Shown: in pieces, positions 5,770-12,952 of the stretch
How the letters are laid out: each line of letters begins with the position of its first letter
Position numbering within the stretch: the stretch's first letter is position 1
Assembly (NCBI GenBank): GCA_030046135.1
Contig: JASIEC010000043.1
Location: forward strand, 1 to 23,980
DNA length: 23,980 nucleotides
Direction of reading: 5' to 3'
Source of the DNA: Thermoplasmata archaeon
Lineage (GTDB): Archaea > Thermoplasmatota > Thermoplasmata > Lutacidiplasmatales > UBA184
Notes under the pieces: model-generated
The model's database searches: none
Told to the model about the DNA's origin: nothing
The model's input: the letters and a program-made list of their open reading frames with translations, nothing else
Position numbers and translations under genes: made by a program

Positions 5770-7338
5770 CTAGCGACGCCGTCGGGCCGGGGCCCGGAGA
5801 CGGAGCCCGATGTGGCGACTCCAGCTCTCGCGTCGGCGAGGGAAGTCCGTCCGGAAGTGGGCGCCGCGGCTCTCCGTCCGCTCGAGCGCCGCCCGGGCGA
5901 TGAGCGACGCCGTCAGCGCGGCGTTGGCGACCGCTCCCGCGGCCCCGCCCCGCCCGGCCGGCTCGACCTCGCGGTCCAGCGTCTCGAACGCGCCCAGCGC
6001 GGCGCGGAGACCGTCCGGGGTCCGGACGATCCCGACGTCCTCCCAGAGTCGAGAGCGGAGCCGATCGAGCGTCGTGAGATCTTCGACACTCCCCTTTCCC
6101 GCGACGGGCGGAAGGGCGAGGGTCCGCGACGGCGCCGGGGGAGCGCCCGCGCGCGGGGCCTTGAGGCGGAGGGCGACGCGTTCGCCGAAGACGAGGCCCT
6201 CCAGCAGCGAGTTGCTGCCGAGCCGGTTCGCCCCGTGGACGCCCGTCGCGGCGACCTCCCCGGCCGCGTAGAGCCCGGGGAGGGTCGTCCGTCCGTCGAG
6301 ATCGGTCGTGACGCCCCCGATCATGTAGTGCGTGACGGGGGCGACCGGGATCCGGTCGCGCGAGGGGTCGATCCCGTAGAGGAGAAGGAACCGACAGATC
6401 GACGGGAACCTCGCGAACAGCCGGTCGCGAGGGATCCCGGTCGCATCGAGGTAGACCCAGGGACGGTCGGAGCGGGCGATCTCGCGATCGATCGCCCGCG
6501 CCACGACGTCCCGGGGCGCGAGCTCCGCGTCGGGGTGCGCCCCGGGCATGAACCGCTCGCCCGCCTGGTTGACGAGGGTCGCCCCCTCGCCCCGGATGGC
6601 CTCCGTGATCAGGAACCGGGGGGCTCCGTCCCGCCAGAACGCCGTCGGATGGAACTGCACGAACTCCATGTCGGAGACGAGGGCCCCGGCCCGGAACGCG
6701 ATCGCGATCCCTTCGCCCATCGCGAACGGCCGGTTCGTGCTCTGTCGATAGAGGTTCCCCGCCCCGCCCGTCGCGAGCACGACGGGGCGGGATTCGTGGG
6801 TCACCTCGGCGCCGCCGGCCGTGCGAGCGACGAGCGCGACCGGCCCGTGCGCCCCGCCCGGGCTCAGGGACCGGAGGGCCGTCCGTTCCTCGATGTCGAT
6901 CCCCCCCTCGAGCACGCGGCGCTTGAGCGTCTCCTCGATCGAGAGCCCCGTGGCGTCCCCGCCCGCGTGGAGGATCCGAGGGCGAGAGTGCGCAGCCTCC
7001 CGGCCGAGGGCGATGTGGCCCTCGGCGGTGTCGAACGGCACCCCGTAGCGCACGAGCGCGGCGATCCGGGCGGGGGCCTCGCGGGCGAGGAGCTTCGCGG
7101 CGGCGCGGTCGACGAGTCCGTCGCCGGCCCGGACGGTGTCGGCGAAATGGAGCGCCGGGGAATCTCCCGGGCCGATCGCGGCCGCGATCCCGCCCTGCGC
7201 GTAGCGCGTGTTCGACTCCTCGAGCCGACCTTGCGTCACGATCGTCGGGCGGAGGCCCATCTCGCGACACCGGAGGGCGACGTAGAGCCCCGCGATGCCG
7301 CTCCCGACGATGAGCGGATGCCGGCGGGGCTCCTTCAC
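5770..7338 (-). CDS. nadB: L-aspartate oxidase
   Basis: A 522-residue FAD enzyme. The dinucleotide fold is at VGSGIAGLYVALRCREMG (11-28), the family signature ESNTRYAQGGIAAA at 41-54, and EAAHSRPRILHAGGDATG at 114-131. Later blocks include QFHPTAFWRDGAPRFLITEA and a Gly-rich FAD segment with HGANRLGSNSLLEGLVFG. It oxidises L-aspartate to iminoaspartate, the first step of quinolinate and NAD synthesis; the quinolinate synthase partner is not in the window. The start is GTG, chosen because it begins just before the FAD motif and has CTTTAG about 25 nt upstream. Succinate dehydrogenase/fumarate reductase flavoprotein is the related alternative, but the SNTRYAQGGIAA motif favours NadB. Confidence 0.92.
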   Translation of the reverse strand: MKEPRRHPLIVGSGIAGLYVALRCREMGLRPTIVTQGRLEESNTRYAQGGIAAAIGPGDSPALHFADTVRAGDGLVDRAAAKLLAREAPARIAALVRYGVPFDTAEGHIALGREAAHSRPRILHAGGDATGLSIEETLKRRVLEGGIDIEERTALRSLSPGGAHGPVALVARTAGGAEVTHESRPVVLATGGAGNLYRQSTNRPFAMGEGIAIAFRAGALVSDMEFVQFHPTAFWRDGAPRFLITEAIRGEGATLVNQAGERFMPGAHPDAELAPRDVVARAIDREIARSDRPWVYLDATGIPRDRLFARFPSICRFLLLYGIDPSRDRIPVAPVTHYMIGGVTTDLDGRTTLPGLYAAGEVAATGVHGANRLGSNSLLEGLVFGERVALRLKAPRAGAPPAPSRTLALPPVAGKGSVEDLTTLDRLRSRLWEDVGIVRTPDGLRAALGAFETLDREVEPAGRGGAAGAVANAALTASLIARAALERTESRGAHFRTDFPRRRESWSRHIGLRLRAPARRRR

Positions 7339-7358
7339 GCCGGAGCGAGGAGGAGAGG

Positions 7359-7369
7359 GACTAAAGCGC
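7359..7369 (-). promoter_or_regulatory. TATA-like box of nadB
   Basis: Minus strand CTTTAG (7361-7366), centred about 25 nt before the GTG at 7338, suggests a leaderless mRNA. Confidence 0.5.
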
Positions 7370-7432
7370 CTCCCGGAACGGCAGGCGCGCGCCCCCTCTC
7401 GTACCGTGGCCTCGGGGCGGAGGCGGGCGACC

Positions 7433-7439
7433 GGATAAC
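7433..7439 (+). promoter_or_regulatory. TATA-like box of the duplicated nuclease gene
   Basis: GGATAAC follows GCGACC and is centred about 23 nt before the GTG at 7459. It helps fix that start, although the frame stays open far upstream across the opposite strand of nadB. Confidence 0.5.
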
Positions 7440-7458
7440 CGCTTACGCTCGCGGCGGT

Positions 7459-8805
7459 GTGACGGCTCCTCTGATCGAGTCGGTGCGGGTCCGGGAAGAC
7501 TCGGAGCTAGCGAGCGAGCTTCGGAGCCGCCTGGCGCACGGATCCGGACGGCGGGCGATCAGCGTGACGGACCTCCTCGGGCCGCGGCCCGCGTTCTGGC
7601 GCCGCCACGCGCCTCCGGTCCCGCCCGAACCCGCCCGCCGGGAGGCGATGGAGCGGGGCCGGGCCTGGCACCTGAGGCTCGAGGCCGCCTTCTCGCGGGA
7701 GGGTCAGACGGAGGTGAGGATCCGCCGCGGCGGGGTGTCGGCCCGGATCGATCTGCTCTCCGACGTCCCGGTGGAGATCAAGACGGGGGCGTCACCCCTC
7801 GGCCCGGACCCCTCCGGCCTCCGGCCGGAGTGGCTCGAGCAGGTCGCGATGTACTGCGCCCTCCTCCGCCGACCGACGGGACGGTGCGTCTACGTCGCAC
7901 GACCCGAGGCGGGACCCGCAGGGGTCCGCGCGTTCGACATCGGATTTCGCGACCTGGATCGCCTCTCGAGCGAGATCGCCGATCGAGAAGGGGCGCTCCG
8001 GGACGCGCTCGGGGCCGGCCGCTCCGACGGTCTACCCCGGTGCAGCTGGTTCGGGCGCGGCTGCGAGTTCCAGGCGGCCGGGGTGTGCGATTGCACCGGG
8101 GCCGAGGCGCCCGGGACGACCGGGATCCCGAGCGACGTCGCTTCGATCACGGCCCGTCCCGACCTCGAGAGCCGCTGGAGCGAAGCGGTCGCCGCCGTCC
8201 CGGCCGGCGCCGTCTCCGGGAAGGTGGCGAGGTTTCGCGACCTGGTCTACCCCCGTCGGACCTACTTCGAGAGCCTCGGGCCTCCGGAGCCCGAGACGAG
8301 GCCCGCCCCGGGATTCGGACCGCCGGACCTCTACGATCGTCTCGTCGAGGCGCTCGAGAGCGGGCCCGCGGGGGAGGTCGCCGACGTGGCGGCGAACGGT
8401 GAGGGACCCGAGGAGGAGGTCGTCGGATGGAAGGGCCGGCCGTTCCTGCTCCGAAGTTCGCGAGCCTGGTCTCGAGCGAAGCCGGAGGAGATCGGCCGGC
8501 GATTTCCCCAGTACGTCCTCGAGCTCGGATTTCGCTGCGCGGCCGCGGGCCGCTCGGACGGAGCGATCGTCGTCGGCTACGAGCGGGCCGAGAGCGACCG
8601 GGACCGCCTGCAGGTGCTCGACGTCCGGTTCGACTCGACCGAACCGTGGCGGGCGATCTGGGGAGACCGTGCCTCCGCCCTGGCCGCGGCGCGGGCCTCC
8701 TCGTCGCCCGCCGGGCTCCCGGCGTGCCCGGAGTGGATGTACGCCACGTGCCCCTACCGGGGAGCGTGCGCCTGCGGCGACCCGGAGACCCGGTCCCAGC
8801 GGTAG
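7459..8805 (+). CDS. RecB/Cas4-like PD-(D/E)XK nuclease with a degenerate second copy and two cysteine clusters
   Basis: A 448-residue protein. The N-terminal half has the complete nuclease core: H71 (GRAWHLRLE), D98 (SARIDLL), E106-x-K108 (VEIKTG) and Q128/Y132 (EQVAMYCALL). A cysteine cluster C195-x6-C202-x7-C210-x-C212 follows, resembling the Fe-S clusters of Cas4, AddB and Dna2. The C-terminal half repeats the layout. ARFRDLVYPRRTYFES mirrors the start SVTDLLGPRPAFWRR, PQYVLELGFRC (350-360) mirrors the Q/Y helix, and GLPAC (419-423) mirrors GLPRC, with a second cluster C423-x7-C431-x5-C437-x-C439. The metal-binding D and ExK are not preserved in this copy. The protein likely cuts or processes DNA ends. 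No cas genes or CRISPR array are near. Its last 52 bp overlap the opposing GNAT gene. The exact family is unrecognised. Confidence 0.8.
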   Translation: MTAPLIESVRVREDSELASELRSRLAHGSGRRAISVTDLLGPRPAFWRRHAPPVPPEPARREAMERGRAWHLRLEAAFSREGQTEVRIRRGGVSARIDLLSDVPVEIKTGASPLGPDPSGLRPEWLEQVAMYCALLRRPTGRCVYVARPEAGPAGVRAFDIGFRDLDRLSSEIADREGALRDALGAGRSDGLPRCSWFGRGCEFQAAGVCDCTGAEAPGTTGIPSDVASITARPDLESRWSEAVAAVPAGAVSGKVARFRDLVYPRRTYFESLGPPEPETRPAPGFGPPDLYDRLVEALESGPAGEVADVAANGEGPEEEVVGWKGRPFLLRSSRAWSRAKPEEIGRRFPQYVLELGFRCAAAGRSDGAIVVGYERAESDRDRLQVLDVRFDSTEPWRAIWGDRASALAAARASSSPAGLPACPEWMYATCPYRGACACGDPETRSQR

Positions 8806-9719
8806 ATCGTCGCCCGGGTCCCGGGGACGAACCCTACCGACTCGTAGAGCCGGAGGGCCGCCACGTTCGACTCGGTGACCCACAATCGGACCGACTGGTA
8901 CCCGAGCGCCCAGAGAGCCCGGAGGCCCCAGGCCAGGAGGAAGCGTCCGAGGCCCCGCCGCCGGCGCTCCGGGTCGGTCATGAGGTCGAGGAAGATCGCT
9001 CGCCGCGTGTTGCGCTCGGCGGTGAGCAGAGCGCCGACGAGCCGCGGAGGGTCTCCCTCGAGCAGCGCGGTCGACGCCTCGTCGAGGAACCGTCCGAGCT
9101 GGCCCGAGAGGAGCGACTCGATCGATCGGAGGTACTCCGAGGGGCCCCCTCCGATCAGGAGCTCGTCGGTGGTCCCGCGGAACGCGCGGAAGTCGAGATC
9201 GGCGAGCGCCTCGAGCGTCACGTCGCGGACCGCGACGCGCACGAACCCGGACGGGGGCTCGGGCGGGCCCCGGCCGTCGGCGGCGGACAGCGCCCGCTCC
9301 ATCGCCGAGCGCGCGATCACGGTCGAGCCGGGGCGCGTCGCGAGGCGGGCGACGAGCTCCTTCTCCGCGACGTCCGAGAGCCCGGTGAATCCGAGGTCGA
9401 TCGACGCGAGCTCGTCGGGGAGCGAGTCGAGGAGCGTGGTCGCGAGCCGGTGCGCCCGGTCCACCCCCGTCGCGCCGGGCCCGGTGTGTACGTGCCCGTA
9501 CCCGTGGGGCCCCCGGCGTCGGTAGAACGCGAGCCCCCCGCCGCCTTCGAGGGGAAGGAACCAGCCGGGGCGGGCGCCCGACCGGAGCTCCTGGACCGAC
9601 TCCTCGATCCAGCTCCCGCTCGGAGCCTCCTCCCGGAGGAGGAGGTCGCGCCGGACCATCTGGAGGAGCTCCTCGAGGTCGGAGGCGCGCGCCTCGACAG
9701 CCCGACGCGGGGAGGCCAC
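8754..9719 (-). CDS. GNAT-family N-acetyltransferase with an extra N-terminal lobe
   Basis: A 321-residue protein. The C-terminal lobe is a standard GNAT domain, with FLDLMTDPERRRRGLGRFLLAWGL carrying the acetyl-CoA pyrophosphate loop RRRGLGR, followed by VTESNVAALRLYESVGF. The preceding 190 or so residues, with LPLEGGGGLAFYRRRGPHGYGH and FVRVAVRD near the junction, look like a diverged first GNAT-like lobe, as in tandem GNAT enzymes. The acetyl acceptor is unknown. The GTG start lies 17 nt after the PRPP synthetase stop and is preceded by GGGGAGG, so the gene is the second cistron. An internal ATG 20 codons later is an alternative start. The 3' end overlaps the nuclease gene. Confidence 0.8.
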   Translation of the reverse strand: MASPRRAVEARASDLEELLQMVRRDLLLREEAPSGSWIEESVQELRSGARPGWFLPLEGGGGLAFYRRRGPHGYGHVHTGPGATGVDRAHRLATTLLDSLPDELASIDLGFTGLSDVAEKELVARLATRPGSTVIARSAMERALSAADGRGPPEPPSGFVRVAVRDVTLEALADLDFRAFRGTTDELLIGGGPSEYLRSIESLLSGQLGRFLDEASTALLEGDPPRLVGALLTAERNTRRAIFLDLMTDPERRRRGLGRFLLAWGLRALWALGYQSVRLWVTESNVAALRLYESVGFVPGTRATIYRWDRVSGSPQAHAPR

Positions 9720-9736
9720 GCCCTCGCCTCCCCCCG

Positions 9737-10612
9737 CTACGAGCGGATCTCGCGGCGGAGGATCTCGGCGATGTCCGGCGCCACCGAGGCGGTCTCCGCG
9801 GGGTTGGCGAGGGTGTCGGTCGCGTACACTTCGTCGGTGACGGCCTTGATCCTCTCGAACGCGTCGCGGAGGAAGATGCCGTGGGTGCAGGCGGCGGCGA
9901 CCGTCCCCGCCCCTTCCCGCTTGAGGAGCCGCGCGGCCTCCACGATCGTCCCTCCCGTCGCGATCACGTCGTCGAGGAGGACCACGTGGCGACCCGCGAC
10001 CGGGAGAGCCCCGGTGGCGGGAAGGCGGAGCTCGACGTGCTCGCTGTCGATCCTCTTCTTCTGGAGGGCGAACCACGGGCGATCGAGGAGCGCCGCCATG
10101 CGGCGCGTCCGCTCGATCCCTCCCTTGTCCGGGGAGACGAGGAGATCGACGGGGCGCTCGTGCAGCCGTCGGGAGAGCGCGACGATCCCGGACGCCTCGA
10201 ACGCGGGCTTCGTGAAGTGGCGGAGCGTCTCGGCGGAGTGGAGATCGACCGTCACGAGGGTGTCCGCGTCGAGCTCGACGTGGCGGCAGAGCGCCCGGGC
10301 GCTCAGCGGCTCGCCCGCGAGGAACCGACGGTCCTGCCGGGCGTAGCCGAAGTACGGGATCACGACCACCGAGCGGCCGGCGCCCGCTTCGCGCACCGCC
10401 TCCTCGAGGAGCAGGAGCTCGACCAGGTCCTCGTCCGTCCTCGTCGACTGCACGAGGACGACGGTCTCCCCGGCGAGGTCCCCCTCGACGCGGACGTACA
10501 GTTCCCCGTCGGGGAAGCGTTTCTTGAACGGGATTCCGAACGGAGCGTTGCCGAGCTCCCGGGAGATCTTCTCCGCGAGCGGGATCGACGCGGTCCCCCC
10601 CAGGACGTGCAT
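9737..10612 (-). CDS. prs: Ribose-phosphate pyrophosphokinase (PRPP synthetase)
   Basis: A 291-residue protein of typical archaeal length. Signatures are RFPDGELYVRV (32-42), the ATP-binding YFGYARQDRRF (87-97), the divalent-cation/ribose-phosphate block DADTLVTVDLHSA (115-127) and the PRPP-binding loop LLDDVIATGGT (212-222). It makes PRPP from ribose-5-phosphate and ATP for nucleotide, histidine and NAD synthesis. CTTTAAC is centred about 33 nt before the ATG. It is the first gene of a two-gene operon with the GNAT protein. It may supply quinolinate phosphoribosylation downstream of NadB, but that link is general, not local. Confidence 0.95.
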   Translation of the reverse strand: MHVLGGTASIPLAEKISRELGNAPFGIPFKKRFPDGELYVRVEGDLAGETVVLVQSTRTDEDLVELLLLEEAVREAGAGRSVVVIPYFGYARQDRRFLAGEPLSARALCRHVELDADTLVTVDLHSAETLRHFTKPAFEASGIVALSRRLHERPVDLLVSPDKGGIERTRRMAALLDRPWFALQKKRIDSEHVELRLPATGALPVAGRHVVLLDDVIATGGTIVEAARLLKREGAGTVAAACTHGIFLRDAFERIKAVTDEVYATDTLANPAETASVAPDIAEILRREIRS

Positions 10613-10641
10613 CGGAGTACGCGGCCGGGACGGGGCCGGAG

Positions 10642-10649
10642 GTTAAAGG
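10642..10649 (-). promoter_or_regulatory. TATA-like box of the prs operon
   Basis: Minus strand CCTTTAAC, centred about 33 nt before the ATG at 10612. Confidence 0.5.
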
Positions 10650-10701
10650 TTGCCGAGGAGGACCCACCGACCCGACTCGCGAACCCCCGCGGGCGCCCCG
10701 C

Positions 10702-11997
10702 TCAGAGGTTGTCGTCGTCGTCCGTCTTCGGTCGCTCGGGGCGGCGTCGCGCGAGGCGGTGGCGGTCGCCGCGGCTCGCGTCGCGCCGAGCGGCCTTCGG
10801 TGCCTCGTCCGGGGACGCCGGGCGGCGAGGGGCCGGGGCGTCGTCGTCCTTCTCCTTCCAGGGACGCAGCGCCCGGAGCCGGCTTCCCACCGACCGCGGC
10901 TCGGGCTCCTCGTCCTCCTCGTCGGCGCGCGAGCGCTCCTCCCGGCGGCGAAGGGGGCTCACGATCCCCTCCCGTCGGAAGAGCCAGTGGACCCCGGCCG
11001 CGGCCAGGATCGCCGCCGCGATCGTGATCCCCATGAGCTCCCAGGACGCCCCGGGCACGAGGCCCGAGTTGCCGTCGAGGGCGAGCTTCAGGGCGCCGAA
11101 CCATGGGATCATACCCCGCGCGACGCCGATGATCCACCCGGGCATCACGAGGTAGCTGATCGGGGGGATCGCGGCGCCGCGGTACTGGTCCGTGTAGCTG
11201 TTGTTGTCGCCCATCGTGAGGAAGCCGGAGTGGGTGCCGAGCGACCCCGACGACAGGTCGATCGTGGTGTTGATCGAGTGCCGCCACCCGAGGCCGTCGA
11301 GGATGAGGTCGCCCGTGAGACCGGTCGTCCCGCAGCCGAGGGAGGGATGGGATGTGCCGGGAGTGTCGTAGACGGTCCCGGGACCCGAGCCGCACGGGAG
11401 CCCGTTGAGCTGGGTCGCGTTGTAGCTGCGGTTCGCGGGGTCGTACTGGAGGTACAGGATCGCTCGATGGACGATCGGGGTCGACGACGCCGAACCGTTC
11501 GGATGGTAGAGGAGGACGTCGCCGGGTTCGCCGTACGTCTGGAACCCCGTTCGGAGCCCGACCACCCAGGGAACGATCGTCGAGTTCGGGACCTTCTCGG
11601 CGAGGACCACGTCCCCCGCGTTCAGGAACCCCAGGTGGTCCCCCGAGCCGTGCTGCATGCTGTTCGACTCGACGACGTAGATCGGCGGCCAGTTGCTCGT
11701 GTAGGCGAACAGCGAGACGAGGAGCACGACGATGACGGCCAGCGCGACGAGCGGCTCGAAGTAGAGCGAATCGCGCGCGCGCCAGAACACCGGCTCCCGC
11801 TTCGGCCGCCCCTTCTCGACCGGGAACGCCTCGTCCTCGCCGTCGAGCTCGCCGGCGAGGGCGCTCGACGACGTCCAGCCGCGGACGGGCGGCCTCCGGT
11901 CCCCCTTCGTACGGTGCGGCTTGCGAGCCTTGCGCGGCGGGGCCGCGTCGCCGGGGTCCCCGAACGGATCGTCGTCCCCTCCGCTCGAGCCGGCCAT
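10702..11997 (-). CDS. Signal peptidase I, archaeal Sec11-like, with long cytosolic tails
   Basis: A 431-residue membrane protease. An 80-residue charged N-terminal tail precedes the first helix (about 82-100). The catalytic block SNSM places the nucleophile at S113. H177 in PIVHRAI replaces the bacterial Lys, and TMGDNN gives D264, matching the Ser-His-Asp arrangement of archaeal and ER signal peptidases. The extracytoplasmic domain carries inserts with several NxS/T sequons and a Cys pair (C202/C222). A second helix (about 322-341) leads into a 90-residue cytosolic tail alternating acidic and basic clusters. It removes signal peptides from secreted proteins. TATA-like CGTTATG lies 28 nt before the ATG. 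The tails make it far longer than usual. Confidence 0.92.
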   Translation of the reverse strand: MAGSSGGDDDPFGDPGDAAPPRKARKPHRTKGDRRPPVRGWTSSSALAGELDGEDEAFPVEKGRPKREPVFWRARDSLYFEPLVALAVIVVLLVSLFAYTSNWPPIYVVESNSMQHGSGDHLGFLNAGDVVLAEKVPNSTIVPWVVGLRTGFQTYGEPGDVLLYHPNGSASSTPIVHRAILYLQYDPANRSYNATQLNGLPCGSGPGTVYDTPGTSHPSLGCGTTGLTGDLILDGLGWRHSINTTIDLSSGSLGTHSGFLTMGDNNSYTDQYRGAAIPPISYLVMPGWIIGVARGMIPWFGALKLALDGNSGLVPGASWELMGITIAAAILAAAGVHWLFRREGIVSPLRRREERSRADEEDEEPEPRSVGSRLRALRPWKEKDDDAPAPRRPASPDEAPKAARRDASRGDRHRLARRRPERPKTDDDDNL

Positions 11998-12022
11998 CGC
12001 CTCGCCGTTCGGGCCGAGGGCG

Positions 12023-12034
12023 CATAACGGTTCG
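12023..12034 (-). promoter_or_regulatory. Promoter of the signal peptidase gene (left arm of an inverted repeat)
   Basis: Minus strand CGAACCGTTATG is centred about 30 nt before the ATG at 11997. The same 12 bases occur in the opposite orientation at 12072-12083, so the divergent promoters are mirror copies. Confidence 0.65.
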
Positions 12035-12071
12035 CGTTGAACCGAAGGTCGCGGCCCCCGGGTCGCCTCAC

Positions 12072-12083
12072 CGAACCGTTATG
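12072..12083 (+). promoter_or_regulatory. Promoter of the cyclase gene (right arm of an inverted repeat)
   Basis: CGAACCGTTATG is identical to the signal-peptidase promoter core in opposite orientation. Transcription would start near 12105, leaving about 40 nt before the ATG at 12146. Confidence 0.55.
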
Positions 12084-12145
12084 GGCCCCGACGGGACCCG
12101 GCCCTCGGGGCGGGAACGACGTCCGGCCGACGGCTCGACATCTCG

Positions 12146-12754
12146 ATGCCGGTGTTCGCCGGCATGCCGTCGTTCCCCGGAGACCCCGCCTTCCGCGCGG
12201 ATCCCGTGCGCCGGATCGACCGGGGCGACCCGTACAATCTCTCCGTCCTCTCGCTCGGGTCGCATACGGGGACCCATGTCGATCCCCCGAGGCACTTCGT
12301 CGCCGACGGGGCGCCCGTCGATCGCCTCGACCTCGGCGCTCTCAACGGGCCCTGCGAGGTCGTCTCTGCCGAGGGGGCGCACGGTCCGGTCGGCCGGGCG
12401 GAGCTCGACGGGATCCCGAGAGGCACCGAGCGCGTCCTGGTGCGGACCCGCAACTCGGCCCGGTGGGCGCGTCGGCTCGAGTTCTTTCCCGACTACGATG
12501 CCCTCTCGCCCGACGGGGCGGTCTCTCTTCGAGAGCGGGGGGTTCACCTCGTGGGGATCGACTCCCTCTCGATCGAGTCCGACCCTCAGGGGACGTTCCC
12601 CGTCCACCGCGACCTCCTCGGCCACGGGATCCTCATCCTCGAGGGGCTCCTCCTCGCGGCGGCACCGCCCGGTCGGTACGATCTCACCTGCCTGCCGCTC
12701 CTCCTCCGCGACGGTGACGGCGGCCCGGCCCGGGCGACGCTGACCCCCGCCTGA
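12146..12754 (+). CDS. Cyclase-family (kynurenine formamidase-like) metal-dependent hydrolase
   Basis: A 202-residue protein. The N-terminus MPVFAGMPSFPGDP is the family opening after the usual D-[IL]-[ST] strand. HTGTHVDPPRHF (about 40-51) is the metal-binding HxGTHxDxPxHF motif. GVHLVGIDSLSIES and HRDLLGHGILILEGL are the later conserved strands with the second metal His. Members hydrolyse N-formylkynurenine or related amides/esters; the substrate here is not predictable. The in-frame codons just before the ATG read RRLDIS, which looks like the family's first strand, yet no ATG, GTG or TTG lies upstream in frame back to the promoter. The start is therefore uncertain. Confidence 0.85.
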   Translation: MPVFAGMPSFPGDPAFRADPVRRIDRGDPYNLSVLSLGSHTGTHVDPPRHFVADGAPVDRLDLGALNGPCEVVSAEGAHGPVGRAELDGIPRGTERVLVRTRNSARWARRLEFFPDYDALSPDGAVSLRERGVHLVGIDSLSIESDPQGTFPVHRDLLGHGILILEGLLLAAAPPGRYDLTCLPLLLRDGDGGPARATLTPA

Positions 12755-12769
12755 CGGGACCGGGGCCCT

Positions 12770-12952
12770 TTAGTCCCGCTCGTCCGGCGGGAGGAGATCG
12801 GGGATGCCGTCCTCGATCGGGTAGTCGACGTGGCACGCCGCGCACGCGAGGGTGCCCGCGGTGATCTCCTCCCCGTCGCGCGTCGTGACCGCGAGCGTGA
12901 GCTCCCCTCGGCAGACGGGGCAGCGCAGGATCTCGAGGAGGTCCGGCTTCAC
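12770..12952 (-). CDS. Trm112-like zinc protein (methyltransferase partner)
   Basis: A 60-residue protein reading LLEILRCPVCRGEL, then a hydrophilic loop, then LACAACHVDYPIEDGIPDLLP. Cysteines C11/C14 and C37/C40 form one zinc site, and the YPIxDGIPxLLP tail is characteristic of the Trm112/YcaR family. Archaeal Trm112 is an obligate partner that stabilises and activates several SAM methyltransferases acting on tRNA, rRNA and release factor. The GTG start overlaps the aIF2-gamma stop in GTGA, so translation is probably coupled. It is third in the operon eS6, aIF2-gamma, Trm112-like. Confidence 0.85.
   Translation of the reverse strand: MKPDLLEILRCPVCRGELTLAVTTRDGEEITAGTLACAACHVDYPIEDGIPDLLPPDERD

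Noticed and set aside
5812..7458. Upstream extension of the nuclease frame across nadB
   Set aside because: The extension is antisense to nadB and of shadow composition; a promoter and GTG at 7459 explain the start.
7459..8805. Cas4 of a CRISPR-Cas system
   Set aside because: No cas genes, repeats or spacers in the window, and the domain duplication is unlike Cas4.
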